Assembly (NCBI GenBank): GCA_011525295.1
Contig: WTGV01000059.1
Location: forward strand, 186,001 to 250,000
DNA: 64,000 nucleotides
Source: Pseudomonadales bacterium
GTDB taxonomy: Bacteria > Pseudomonadota > Gammaproteobacteria > Pseudomonadales > Azotimanducaceae
Direction: 5' to 3'
A program made the translations under genes and the position numbers. Positions within the stretch are counted from its first letter, which is position 1. Every line of letters begins with the position of its first letter. Positions 27,684 through 37,300 of this stretch are shown piece after piece. Under the pieces are notes generated by a model. It saw nothing but the letters and a program-made list of their open reading frames with translations, ran no database searches and was not told the origin of the DNA.

Positions 27684-28327
27684 GTCAAAACACAGTGTTT
27701 AGCGACGTAGTCTTGTAGTAATTCTAAAGTATCGGTAAAGTGTTCATGAAGTTCAAGATATGCCAACACATCTTTGATAGTCGCGACCGAATAGACACCT
27801 AGTCCCATCTTCTCCTCGACAGTCTCTAAGTATGTGCGACCACTGATGGGTTCTCGTTCTTTGCGATCTAGAGCCACTAATACTCCAATGGGTTTGCCCC
27901 CGGCGTGACGTACGAGTTCAGCGGCTTCAATCTTAGAAGCACCGTCAGTTATGACGTCATCAATAATCAAGACACGTTTTGATTGTAATTCAGCACCAAC
28001 CAACGAACCGCCCTCACCGTGCTGTTTAATTTCCTTACGATTGAACGCGACACCGACATCGAGTCCAAAATTCAACAAATTTGTCGCAGTCGTTGTAACC
28101 AACGGTATTCCTTTGTATGCTGGACCGAAGAGAACGTCAGGATCAAAGTTCAACTCGGAAATGCGTCTTGCGAAAGCGTACCCTACCTTGTCGATGCCGC
28201 TACCAAAAGCGACTCTCCCCAGATTCATGAAGTATGGACTTTGAATTCCAGACTTCAAGTTAAACTGACCGAACTGAAGAGCTTGTGCGTCAATCAGATC
28301 AGCAACGAATGCTGTAGCTGACAGCAT
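27680..28327 (-). CDS. pyrE: Orotate phosphoribosyltransferase PyrE
   Basis: PyrE joins orotate to PRPP to form OMP in pyrimidine synthesis. The 215-residue protein has FGQFNLKSGIQSPYFMNLG at the start, AYKGIPLV, and the PRPP-binding motif VLIIDDVITDGASK. Two starts are possible, GTG at 28330 or ATG at 28327; I use the ATG, which overlaps the rph stop by one base (TGATG). It forms an operon with rph and is convergent with algC. Confidence 0.96.
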   Translation of the reverse strand: MLSATAFVADLIDAQALQFGQFNLKSGIQSPYFMNLGRVAFGSGIDKVGYAFARRISELNFDPDVLFGPAYKGIPLVTTTATNLLNFGLDVGVAFNRKEIKQHGEGGSLVGAELQSKRVLIIDDVITDGASKIEAAELVRHAGGKPIGVLVALDRKEREPISGRTYLETVEEKMGLGVYSVATIKDVLAYLELHEHFTDTLELLQDYVAKHCVLT

Positions 28328-29031
28328 CACGTAATGATGCTACTCTCTTGAAGTTTGAACAGCTCCGAAACCCCTTGTTCCGCCAATTCAAGTGCAGCTT
28401 GAAGTTTCGAATGTGCGAGAGGTTTTCTTTCTGCCGTACCCTGAATTTCGACGATGCCTCTTTCTTGCATCATGACAACGTTCAAGTCTGAGTCTGCTTG
28501 GCCATCTTCGGAATAGTCCATGTCCAATAAGACTTCGTTCCAAACTTCACCAACACTAACCGCGGCAACCCAACCGAGAAAAGCATCAGGAGATATCTGT
28601 TGTAGCGCATGATAGAGCGCGACACAACTTCCGGTTATCGCGGCTGTACGCGTCCCGCCGTCAGCTTGGAGCACATCACAATCAATTTGAACAGTACTTT
28701 CCCCCAGTTTCTTGAAGTCTACAGCCTGTCGTAGACTACGTCCTATGAGCCGCTGAATCTCCATAGTACGGCCCCCTTGTCTACCACTAGCCGCTTCGCG
28801 TGGTGTTCTCGTGTGTGTAGAACCAGGTAACATTCCGTACTCTGCAGTTAGCCAACCCAAACCGGTATCGCGCCGAAATTGGGGGACGCCAGAATCGACG
28901 TTGGCAGTACACAACAGCATGGTTGATCCACACGTAATTAATGCGGATCCGCCCGAATTTGATACAAAATTTGTTTCGATTGAAATTGGGCGCAACTCAT
29001 CGTGACCTCGACCGTTAGTTCTTTTATACAC
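28327..29031 (-). CDS. rph: Ribonuclease PH
   Basis: RNase PH is a phosphate-dependent 3' to 5' exonuclease that trims tRNA precursors. I start at GTG 29031, giving 234 residues beginning YKRTNGRGHDELRPISIE, which aligns with the usual N-terminus; the longer open frame adds 19 hydrophobic residues with no counterpart. Conserved segments include GWLTAEYGMLPGSTHTR, EIQRLIGRSLR, the catalytic DCDVLQADGGTRTAAITG and DLNVVMM. Co-transcribed with pyrE and divergent from the yicC gene over 68 bp. Confidence 0.95.
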   Translation of the reverse strand: MYKRTNGRGHDELRPISIETNFVSNSGGSALITCGSTMLLCTANVDSGVPQFRRDTGLGWLTAEYGMLPGSTHTRTPREAASGRQGGRTMEIQRLIGRSLRQAVDFKKLGESTVQIDCDVLQADGGTRTAAITGSCVALYHALQQISPDAFLGWVAAVSVGEVWNEVLLDMDYSEDGQADSDLNVVMMQERGIVEIQGTAERKPLAHSKLQAALELAEQGVSELFKLQESSIIT

Positions 29032-29099
29032 TCGACTGTTTGTTAATCCTAATACAATAACGTGCCATAAAAAATTATACGATTGCACATATTTCTAGT

Positions 29100-29957
29100 A
29101 TGACCTGTTCCATGACAGCTTTCGCACGAATCCAAGAGCCCTCGTACTCTTGGGAAATTCGCTCAGTGAATCATCGTAGTTTAGAAATTCGCACGAAAAT
29201 TCCGGAGGCAATACGAGGATTGGAAGCTAGCATCAAAGATCATACTCGGCAGTTTCTCAAGCGTGGGTACGTAGAAATTTTTTTCCACGAGACACCACCC
29301 GAACAGATAGCATCTAAAGAACCACAAAAACTCGATCCAGAAATACTGCAAGCAATCAACGAAGTAAGCAGTGCTTTACCCTCAAAAAAAATTGTGAGCG
29401 TTGTTGATGTCACTCGACTCCTGCAGAACCCTAGTTTGTTACGAGCACGTACTACTAGAACGGAGTATGACTTAAGCGAACTCTTGTTGAGTTTCAAATC
29501 CTGTATGGAACAGCTTGTCGAAACACGACAGCGAGAGGGTCAAGCACTGCGTACCATTGTCCAAGAGTCTGTAGAAACTTCGCGTAGCTTGCTCGCAAGA
29601 ATTGAAAAGCTAGGTAAGGACCAACCGAAGGTAATTCAAGAACGATTGATGGAGCGGTTACGAACTCTCGATAAACATGTCGATCCAAACCGAGTAGCTC
29701 AAGAGATAGCATTGCTCGCACAAAAGTCTGACTTCAAAGAAGAGCAGGACCGCCTGACAATTCACTTGCAAGACTTAGAAAAGTGCCTCACCGAAACAAA
29801 TCCAGTAGGTCGTCGCTTGAATTTCCTGACTCAAGAAATATTGCGAGAGGCGAATACACTTGCGGTCAAGGCACAACTACCTGCTTGTGCGTCTTTGGTA
29901 ATTGATCTCAAAGTTTGCGTAGACCAAATGCGTGAGCAAGTACAAAATATTGAGTAG
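29100..29957 (+). CDS. YicC family endoribonuclease
   Basis: A 285-residue YicC-type protein. The family starts MxxSMTAFAR and continues with WEIRSVNHRSLEI, both seen here; the C-terminal DUF1732 region has RVAQEIALLAQKSDFKEEQDRL and GRRLNFLTQEILREANTLAVKA. E. coli YicC is reported as an endoribonuclease involved in small-RNA turnover; the role here is inferred from family only. It is divergent from rph and 71 bp upstream of gmk, the conserved rph/yicC/gmk neighbourhood. Confidence 0.93.
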   Translation: MTCSMTAFARIQEPSYSWEIRSVNHRSLEIRTKIPEAIRGLEASIKDHTRQFLKRGYVEIFFHETPPEQIASKEPQKLDPEILQAINEVSSALPSKKIVSVVDVTRLLQNPSLLRARTTRTEYDLSELLLSFKSCMEQLVETRQREGQALRTIVQESVETSRSLLARIEKLGKDQPKVIQERLMERLRTLDKHVDPNRVAQEIALLAQKSDFKEEQDRLTIHLQDLEKCLTETNPVGRRLNFLTQEILREANTLAVKAQLPACASLVIDLKVCVDQMREQVQNIE

Positions 29958-30028
29958 AGTCCAATCGAAGGTTTTAACCACAGACGGTCGAAGTATCAAC
30001 CATTTTTCAACCGCACGATGACACGTTA

Positions 30029-30658
30029 GTGAATACTAGAATCGGATATTGTTTCATCTTTTCAGCACCATCCGGTTGTGGTAAATCTACCATTGTCAAG
30101 AGACTCTGTGAAATGGATCCCAGATTAGTAACTTCAGTGTCTACCACCACAAGACCAAAGCGCGCTTATGAAGTGGAGGGTCAACATTACTACTTCGTGT
30201 CTGACAAGGAGTTTGACAAACTAGTTGTTAACGAAGAATTTCTAGAGTACGCCAACGTGTACAAACACCGCTATGGAACGCGGCGTGAAGGAGTCAACAG
30301 GATGTTACAGAAAGGATTCGATGTCCTGTTTGACATCGACTGGCAGGGAGCGCGGACGATTAAACAACAAGCACTCAACGTGGTCAGCTTCTTTCTCATC
30401 CCGCCTTCCCTTGAAGAACTCAAGCGGAGACTGAGTACAAGGGGTCAAGACTCGCACAGGAGCGTCGAATATCGTATGTCTCAAGCGATTGATGAACTGT
30501 CTCACTACGGCGAATTCGACTGCGTATTTGTGAACGATGATCTTGGTCGCGTGTGCAATCTAGTTCACACGTGTATCGAAAGGATAAGACGAGGCGAACA
30601 GTATTCAGCTCCGTCCTTTAGTAGGACTCTAAAAGACATGTTAAAACCTGAGTCATGA
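30029..30658 (+). CDS. gmk: Guanylate kinase Gmk
   Basis: Gmk phosphorylates GMP and dGMP to the diphosphates with ATP. The 209-residue protein has the P-loop FSAPSGCGKSTIV (about 11-23), the GMP-binding STTTRPKRAYEVEGQHYYFV, the aromatic GMP contacts in EYANVYKHRYGT, and DIDWQGARTI. GTG start. In most gammaproteobacteria gmk is followed by rpoZ for the omega subunit; here the next genes are the tiny membrane-protein cassettes. Confidence 0.96.
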   Translation: MNTRIGYCFIFSAPSGCGKSTIVKRLCEMDPRLVTSVSTTTRPKRAYEVEGQHYYFVSDKEFDKLVVNEEFLEYANVYKHRYGTRREGVNRMLQKGFDVLFDIDWQGARTIKQQALNVVSFFLIPPSLEELKRRLSTRGQDSHRSVEYRMSQAIDELSHYGEFDCVFVNDDLGRVCNLVHTCIERIRRGEQYSAPSFSRTLKDMLKPES

Positions 30659-30763
30659 TGGACTCACACTACTGAAAATTTAAATGTATGTCCAAATAAA
30701 CAGTTTGTTTACCAAAAAAAATCGGTGCGACTACGATACCAATCAGCTATACCGATCGCTTAG

Positions 30764-30946
30764 ATGAAGAAGGTTAAGCGTCGGAGTATATTTCATCGAT
30801 TTCGTAATTGGTGGATTTATACATATTGTGATAAACACGGTCATAAATCTCAAACCTACCACATCTTAAGCTGCGCGGGGTTCGTTCTGATCATGGTAAT
30901 ATGGATTTTTATTTACAGTATGATGGTATTCAATATGACTAATTAG
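30764..30946 (+). CDS. Small membrane protein A1 (first copy of cassette)
   Basis: A 60-residue protein with a very basic N-terminal third (MKKVKRRSIFHRFRNWWIY), a polar HGHKSQTYHI turn, and one transmembrane helix from about 35 to 57 rich in Ile, Met and Phe. Charge distribution predicts the N-terminus in the cytoplasm. It is paralogous to A2 at 31253: 15 of 27 positions from IF to the residue after HI are identical, including RFR, W, IY, Y and HKSQ. B1 starts two bases after its stop. I recognise no family. The shared pattern with A2 supports it as a real gene. Confidence 0.65.
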   Translation: MKKVKRRSIFHRFRNWWIYTYCDKHGHKSQTYHILSCAGFVLIMVIWIFIYSMMVFNMTN

Positions 30947-30947
30947 A

Positions 30948-31142
30948 ATGATGGACGAACTAGAACAGATTTACGCCACCCCGAAATCAGATATTAAACG
31001 GTTGGAAATCGACTTTCGTAAGTTCAAAAAAACGATAAAGTATGCTAAGTTTACTTTTTATTGTTGGGTTACTTACCTTGTATTTTTCGGTTTGATTTTT
31101 TTACCTACATCCATTCTGTACATTTTTTTATTCCTTGTGTAA
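30948..31142 (+). CDS. Small membrane protein B1 (first copy of cassette)
   Basis: A 64-residue protein starting ATG ATG, one base after the A1 stop, so translation is likely coupled. The N-terminal 30 residues are charged (DELEQIYATPKSDIKRLEID, then KKTIKYAKF), followed by a long hydrophobic stretch (about 36-64) that could be one helix or a tight hairpin. It is paralogous to B2 at 31445, sharing ELE-IY-PKS-EID-TIK-AKF at matching spacing, about 20 identities over 39. No family recognised and no catalytic motif. Confidence 0.65.
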   Translation: MMDELEQIYATPKSDIKRLEIDFRKFKKTIKYAKFTFYCWVTYLVFFGLIFLPTSILYIFLFLV

Positions 31143-31190
31143 CTAAAGTTATATATAGTTATATAAACTAACTAAAAAGATGCAGTACTA
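31143..31190. repeat. AT-rich direct repeat between cassette copies
   Basis: Directly after B1 the sequence becomes strongly AT-rich and contains GTTATATA twice, separated by TA, at about 31148-31165. It could supply promoter-like elements for the second cassette copy or mark a duplication joint. I could not find a matched -35 box. Confidence 0.35.
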
Positions 31191-31252
31191 CCAGATTCTA
31201 ATTAAGAGATCACTCCATAACAAATACTAGGAAATGTGAATTTGTAATTCGA

Positions 31253-31432
31253 ATGGTTAGAACGAAGAATCTCAAAAAGAATATTTTTCAGCGATTTCGG
31301 ACTTGGTTCATCTACCGGTATTACTCGCATAATGTTCATAAGTCTCAATCCCATCACATATTTGAGTACGTGCTGGCGGTGATTTCAATCGTATGTGTCG
31401 CATCTGTGCTTATCTACGTCTCACTATTTTGA
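31253..31432 (+). CDS. Small membrane protein A2 (second copy of cassette)
   Basis: A 59-residue protein. Like A1 it has a basic N-terminus (VRTKNLKKNIFQRFRTW), the motif HKSQSHHIF near residues 32-40, and one transmembrane helix from about 40 to the end. Its paralogy to A1 extends through the whole cytoplasmic part, while the membrane helix has diverged, the pattern expected of an old duplication under selection on the soluble part. Starts with ATG at 31253; no strong Shine-Dalgarno. Confidence 0.65.
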   Translation: MVRTKNLKKNIFQRFRTWFIYRYYSHNVHKSQSHHIFEYVLAVISIVCVASVLIYVSLF

Positions 31433-31444
31433 GGAACAAATGAA

Positions 31445-31645
31445 TTGTCCGAGTTAGAAGATATTTATGGCGAGCCTAAGTCAAATTTGGTGAAGTGCCC
31501 TGTTGAAATTGACTCACTCATGAGAAAGAGAACGATAAAATGTGCGAAATTTTTATTTCGATGTTACATAGTTCAAATCTGTTTGACGCTAATACTCTTT
31601 GTTGTTCTTATCGCGCGTATAGCAAGCTATTCTGGAGTGCTGTGA
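31445..31645 (+). CDS. Small membrane protein B2 (second copy of cassette)
   Basis: A 66-residue protein paralogous to B1. It starts at TTG 31445, 12 bases after the A2 stop, with GAGG about ten bases upstream; an ATG five bases earlier is in another frame and stops quickly. The N-terminal half shows SELEDIYGEPKS, VEID and RTIKCAKF; the C-terminal half is hydrophobic (about 34-60). It has three cysteines against one in B1. Convergent with idi, 18 bases away. Confidence 0.62.
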   Translation: MSELEDIYGEPKSNLVKCPVEIDSLMRKRTIKCAKFLFRCYIVQICLTLILFVVLIARIASYSGVL

Positions 31646-31663
31646 ACAGGTCACTACACCCAG

Positions 31664-32200
31664 TCACAATAATTTTTGTGCCCTCAATTCCTTCCACTCC
31701 AAAATGCACCAGGGCGTGTAGTCGTCTGGCTTCGCAACAAGCACCTGACTGAGTTTTTCAGGCTCGATCCACATTAATTCGGAGATTTCATCTCGATCAA
31801 TGACCGCCTGTCCTTGGGCTGTTCCGGTAAATACGGAAACAAGTTCGTGCTCAGCATGTTCTTTGGAGAAAGAAGCTTGATATTTCAATTTGAACTGAAA
31901 CGTCAACTCTACAGACAGTCCCAATTCTTCGCGAACTCTGCGTGTTGCGCAGTCAATTGTTGATTCACCAACGAAGGGATGCGTACAGCAACTATTTGAC
32001 CAGTAGCCTCCCCAAACTAGTTTGTCCGGATGCCTCTTTTGCATGAGAACACAACCATTTTCATTGGTAAGAAAAACTGAAATAGCCCGATGAAGCGAAC
32101 CTCGACCAGTATGTGCTTCCAACTTATCTAAGGTACCAATCTGCCGATCTTGTGCATCGACTAGGATTACGATGTCTCTTAACTCATTTCTAGTCGACAT
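31664..32200 (-). CDS. idi: Isopentenyl-diphosphate delta-isomerase, type 1
   Basis: Idi interconverts IPP and DMAPP, balancing isoprenoid precursors. The 178-residue Nudix-fold protein has LHRAISVFLTNENG, the active-site cysteine in WSNSCCTHP, the Nudix-like REELGL segment, the metal/active-site EHE in AEHELVSV, and the tryptophan of DDYTPW near the C-terminus. I use ATG at 32200; a TTG two codons upstream is the alternative. Single gene, convergent with the small cassette and downstream of the S9 peptidase on the same strand after about 55 bp. Confidence 0.93.
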   Translation of the reverse strand: MSTRNELRDIVILVDAQDRQIGTLDKLEAHTGRGSLHRAISVFLTNENGCVLMQKRHPDKLVWGGYWSNSCCTHPFVGESTIDCATRRVREELGLSVELTFQFKLKYQASFSKEHAEHELVSVFTGTAQGQAVIDRDEISELMWIEPEKLSQVLVAKPDDYTPWCILEWKELRAQKLL

Positions 32201-32255
32201 TACCAATTTCGTCCCAATTTTTCGCTGATCTTATATTCAACAGTCCAAAGTTCCT

Positions 32256-34229
32256 TCAGTCTATCAACGAATCAGACGTCGCGATCGACTCATCTAAGAG
32301 CGAGCGCAAAAATTGAATCTGAACCGAGAAGGAATGATCTTGATTGACCTTCTTACGAAATCCGTGGCCTTCGTCCATATAGAGTACGTACCATGCTGGG
32401 ATTCCGGATTCGTCTAAGGCCTTCGCTATCTGTTCGCTTTCGGAGGCTGGGACCCTAGGATCGTTAAAGCCCTGAAATATGAGCAAGGGTTTTCGAATTT
32501 TCTCAATCTGGTTCATAGGTGCGATCGATTCTAAAAACTCGCGCATTTCGGGAATACGTTCGTCACCATATTCAACTCGACGTAAATCCCGTCGATAACC
32601 TTGCGTATTTTCCAAAAAAGTAACAAAATTACTGATACCTACTCGTTCAGAACCACCAAGCAATCGATCGCTGTAGTGAACCAAGCAAGCCAAGACCATA
32701 TAACCTCCGTACGAACCGCCATCAACAATAACCCGTTTGGAGTCGAGATCAGGTTGCTCTTGGATCCAATCCAAAAGTGCCCCGATATCGCGAACCGAAT
32801 CTTCACGCTTCTTCCAATCATCCAAAGTGAGATACTCTTTACCATACCCACTTGAACCGCGAACGTTCGGCGCAACTACTGCGATGTCAAGTTCATTGAC
32901 GTAGTATTGAAATCTCGAAGAAAAGCCAGGTCTATATTGAGATGCAGGACCACCATGAATGTAGACCAAAACTGGGTGTGGGCCGTCGGTCTTAGGTTTG
33001 TATACAAACGCCGGAATCTCCAAGTTGTCGAAACTGGAATACGACACCAACTCAGCTTGCACCAGTCTATCTGCATCAATCCCTCCTAGTTCAGATTTGG
33101 TCCACCGTACAACCTCTTCCGTTGCTAAATCAAGTACGTACACATCACTTTGAACCTGTGCAGAATGAAACGTGAATGCAAGCGCCGAGCCATCGCTGTT
33201 AAATCGTGCACCACCTAACAATCCATTTGAGAAATCAGGTAACAGCTGAGACAATTCTCCCGTCGCAACATCGTACAGATGAAACAGTCTATACCCTTGC
33301 AAATTTTGTGAGACTACCATCTTTGAACGATCCCAAGCAAGCGAGTACGAGCTAACATCTGAATCGTTAAACTGAATTAGTACTTCTAGCTCCCCAGTTT
33401 CAGGATTGATTCGATGTAAACGTCGAAAATTTGACCCATGATCACTGATCAGAATGACTGTGCCATCGGGTAAATACTCTACACCACCAATCGAGATTTC
33501 ACCGTACTTTTTCAACAACCGGTTCTTTTCACCGGTTTTGAAGTCGATCTCAAATAGGTGTGATTCTGCGACCGAGATGTACTTACGAATGAGTGCTTTT
33601 TCTGCACTCGGATGCCAAGCAACGAACGACCAACCCACTTCATCGACGATGTGTAAAGGTGTCTCAACTTGGTTTTCAAGATCATAGATGTATAGATCGG
33701 AATATTGACCTGTTCGTTTGGTCGAGGTGTAGCTGATCTTTGAGCTATCAGGACTATAACTGACTCCTGTGTAACGGCCGTCGCCACTGGTAATCATTGT
33801 TTGATTACTGTGGTCGAGATCGTATTCGTAAATTTGATAGGATTCAGTACCACCTACATCTTGGAGATACAAAAAAGAATGAACCTCCTTTCGATCCGGC
33901 ACTAGAACTCCAGATACAGGTTCATCCGCAAACGTCAGCTGTTCTCGCATTCCCATAGGTGCGCGTACTCGATGGAGTTGTGAAGACTCTCCAAATCGAG
34001 TGCGAATCAACAGGTCGTCGCCTAGCCAGTCCACCACCGAAGCCGTTCTAACATTCCTGTATCGTTCAATGGACTCTAGAACCTCGTCGTCGATTTCCGG
34101 TACGTTCCTTACTACGACGTTTTCGTGTGCGTCAGATTGTTTAGCAAATGGTAGGCTCATAAGCAGAATGAGGATACTACACAAGGTTGGGTTAAATTTG
34201 ATCGCTGTACCTCTTTGAGTTGAACACAT
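32256..34229 (-). CDS. Secreted S9 family (prolyl oligopeptidase-like) peptidase
   Basis: A 657-residue exported serine peptidase. It has a signal peptide (LCSILILLMSLPFAKQSDA), a beta-propeller region made of repeated blades (about 60-390, for example VSYSPDSSKISYTS), and a C-terminal alpha/beta-hydrolase domain with LVYIHGGPASQYRPGF, the nucleophile in DGGSYGGYM, Asp in QGFNDPRVP and His in DEGHGF. This matches the acylaminoacyl-peptidase/dipeptidyl-peptidase branch. Exact specificity cannot be told. With the subtilase and the TonB receptor it fits a peptide-scavenging lifestyle. Confidence 0.9.
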   Translation of the reverse strand: MCSTQRGTAIKFNPTLCSILILLMSLPFAKQSDAHENVVVRNVPEIDDEVLESIERYRNVRTASVVDWLGDDLLIRTRFGESSQLHRVRAPMGMREQLTFADEPVSGVLVPDRKEVHSFLYLQDVGGTESYQIYEYDLDHSNQTMITSGDGRYTGVSYSPDSSKISYTSTKRTGQYSDLYIYDLENQVETPLHIVDEVGWSFVAWHPSAEKALIRKYISVAESHLFEIDFKTGEKNRLLKKYGEISIGGVEYLPDGTVILISDHGSNFRRLHRINPETGELEVLIQFNDSDVSSYSLAWDRSKMVVSQNLQGYRLFHLYDVATGELSQLLPDFSNGLLGGARFNSDGSALAFTFHSAQVQSDVYVLDLATEEVVRWTKSELGGIDADRLVQAELVSYSSFDNLEIPAFVYKPKTDGPHPVLVYIHGGPASQYRPGFSSRFQYYVNELDIAVVAPNVRGSSGYGKEYLTLDDWKKREDSVRDIGALLDWIQEQPDLDSKRVIVDGGSYGGYMVLACLVHYSDRLLGGSERVGISNFVTFLENTQGYRRDLRRVEYGDERIPEMREFLESIAPMNQIEKIRKPLLIFQGFNDPRVPASESEQIAKALDESGIPAWYVLYMDEGHGFRKKVNQDHSFSVQIQFLRSLLDESIATSDSLID

Positions 34230-34395
34230 AGTGATTGACCATCGTAATAGTCCCCGAAATTTTGCATTTTCATTGTGAATCTAGAGATTTACATTAATGC
34301 GCAACTTGCATAATTTGTCGCTTTGTGATGACTCGTTCGCTTCTTTCAGGTCAAATAGTACTACAGTAACGTTCTCCCTTCTGCTCACGCACGAC

Positions 34396-37300
34396 ATGTC
34401 CGACTCAATCAATCAAAAATCGGTGTTCACGTTTCCTCGGATGGAACAAGAAGTACTTGTCTTTTGGGAAACGCAAGATACCTTCAGAGAATCGATGCGC
34501 CAGAACGAATCACAGCAACCCTTTGTATTCTTTGACGGACCTCCATTTGCGACGGGACTGCCGCACCACGGAAACTTACTTGCGTCCGTGATCAAAGACA
34601 TCGTTCCACGTTACTGGACAATGAAAGGTCGTTACGTGGGACGTCGCTTCGGATGGGACTGCCACGGCCTTCCCATCGAACACGAGATCAATAAAAAACT
34701 TGGGATGCCCGCTCATCAAGCGATTAATGAGCTTGGAATCGCGGGCTACAACCAGGAGTGCCGCAACATTGTTGAGCGATATGTTCAAGATTGGAGGCAC
34801 ATTATCACGCGGTTAGGACGTTGGGTAGATTTTGATGACGACTATAAAACCATGGACGTCGACTTCATGGAATCTGTCTGGTGGGTGGTGAAAGAACTTT
34901 GGGACAAAGAACTCATTTACCGCGGTAATAAAGTCATGCCTGTTTCCACTGGACTGGAAACGCCGTTGTCGAATTTTGAAGCGGGGATGAACTACAAGGA
35001 TGTTCAAGATCCGTCGATTACTGCACTCTTCAAGCTAACAGACGACGATGCATACGTCAGCACGTGGACCACGACACCGTGGACCTTACCCTCCAATCTA
35101 GCTCTCTGTGTTGGTGCTGACATTTCCTATGTTCTTGTGCATGATACAGGCTCAGATCGGAAGTTCTATCTGGCTGAAGAACGACTTGACAGTTATAGTG
35201 CGAAGCATGATCTTGTAGTCTTAAAACACACCACTGGACAACAGCTTGAGGGGCGGCAATACGAACCACTGTTTCCTTATTTTGCGAACTTGAAGAAAGA
35301 CGGTGCGTTTCGTATCGTCAGTGACGCCTACGTAAAAACTGATGAAGGTACCGGGATCGTCCATCAAGCTCCTGCTTTTGGCGAGGACGACTACCGGATT
35401 GCCCAATTACACGGCATACCCACACACGTATGTCCGATCACCATGAGTGGTTGTTTCACCGATGAAGTGTCGGACTTTGCGGGAGCGTTCATCAAAGATG
35501 CGGACCCCCACATTATTGCTTGGCTGAAAAATAATGACGGGTTGTTCGAGCATACTACTCTTCAACACAGCTATCCGTATTGTTATCGTTCTCAAACCCC
35601 CTTGATCTATCGGGCGGTTCCTTCTTGGTTTGTACGAATTTCCGACTTTAGAGATTCATTGCTCGAGTCAAATCAACAAATCCGTTGGGTCCCTGACCAC
35701 ATTCAAAGTGGTCGAATGGGAAACTGGCTAGAGAATGCAAATGACTGGTGTATTTCTCGAAATCGAGTATGGGGAACGCCAGTACCGATTTGGGAAAACG
35801 ACGTCACCGGCGCATTTGTATGTATCGGGTCTCGACAAGAGCTAAAACAATACACCGGTGTCGATATTGACGACTTACACCGCGAGTTCGTCGATCCCAA
35901 AACTTTCCAACTTGAGAATGAAGAGGGTACATATCACCGAGTCCCTGAAGTTTTGGACTGTTGGTTTGAATCCGGCTCCATGCCATATGCGCAAAGTCAT
36001 TACCCTTTTGAAAATAAAGCACAGTTCGAACAAGGATTTCCAGCGGATTTCATTGCTGAAGGACTTGATCAAACTAGAGGTTGGTTCTACACGCTGATCG
36101 CGCTTAGTACATTGTTGTACCAACAACCACCGTTCAAAAATGTGATCGTCAACGGACTCGTGCTCGCTGAGGACGGGAAAAAGATGTCGAAGAGCTTGCG
36201 AAACTACACCGATCCAGAGCAGTTGATGAATGAGCATGGGGCCGATGCGCTACGCTTGTATCTAATTAACTCCGGTTTGGTTCGCGGTGAAGAACAAAGA
36301 TTTGCTGACTCAGGAGTACGAGAAATGACTCGTCGAGTACTTCTGCCTTGGCATAACGCGTTTTCATTTCTAGAGCTCTATGCGAAAATCGATGGGTGGA
36401 CTCCCGACGGACTAGATCTCTCGAATACAAACATTCTCGATCGGTGGATTTTGTCGCGCCTGCAGACGATGAAGTCGACAATTGCCTTTGAAATGGAGCG
36501 CTATCGGCTCGACAATGTGGTGCCACGACTGTTCGTATACATTGAAGAACTTACGAATTGGTACATCCGATTGAACAGGTCAAGATTTTGGGGACCCGGA
36601 CTCGGTGTTGACAAAGTAGCAGCTTATTCCACGCTCTATCTCGCGATCAAAGAGCTAACCCTTGCATTAGCCCCTTGCGCACCGTTCTTATCCGAACATG
36701 TTTACCAGAAGTTAAGTGGATTCGGACACGGGGAGTCATCCAACACGTCGGTTCATCTTTGTAGTTATCCAATCGCGGACGAAGCACTCCAAGACAAATC
36801 ATTGGAAGCGGCCGTCTCAAGATTACAACAAATCGTTCTACTTGGCCGTAAACAACGTGAAGATCACAAAATTTCCCTAAGGACGCCACTTTCTCGCCTC
36901 ACTGTTATCCACAAAGACAAGAGTTTGCTTGCAGATGTACGACAGCTAGAGCCCTACATCAAAAAAGAGCTAAATGTGAAACAGGTCAATTACGACCAAA
37001 ACGAACGCAAGTACGTTGAGTGGGTAGCAAAGCCGAATTTCCCTGTATTAGGCAAGCGACTAGGTAAACGGATGCGGTCGATTCAACAATTAATTCAACA
37101 ACTCACTTCCGCAGATTTAGAAGAGTTTCTGGAAGTTGGTACGATCGTTTTGGACGAGGAAACGTTTAACTTGGATGAAGTTCACGTCTTTAGACAAGCA
37201 AAGCCGGGCAGTGCTGTAGTTTCTGACAGGCTCATATCAGTTGAGCAAGACTTAGAAGTAACTACCGATCTCAAAAATGAGGGCGTGGCTCGGGAGATCG

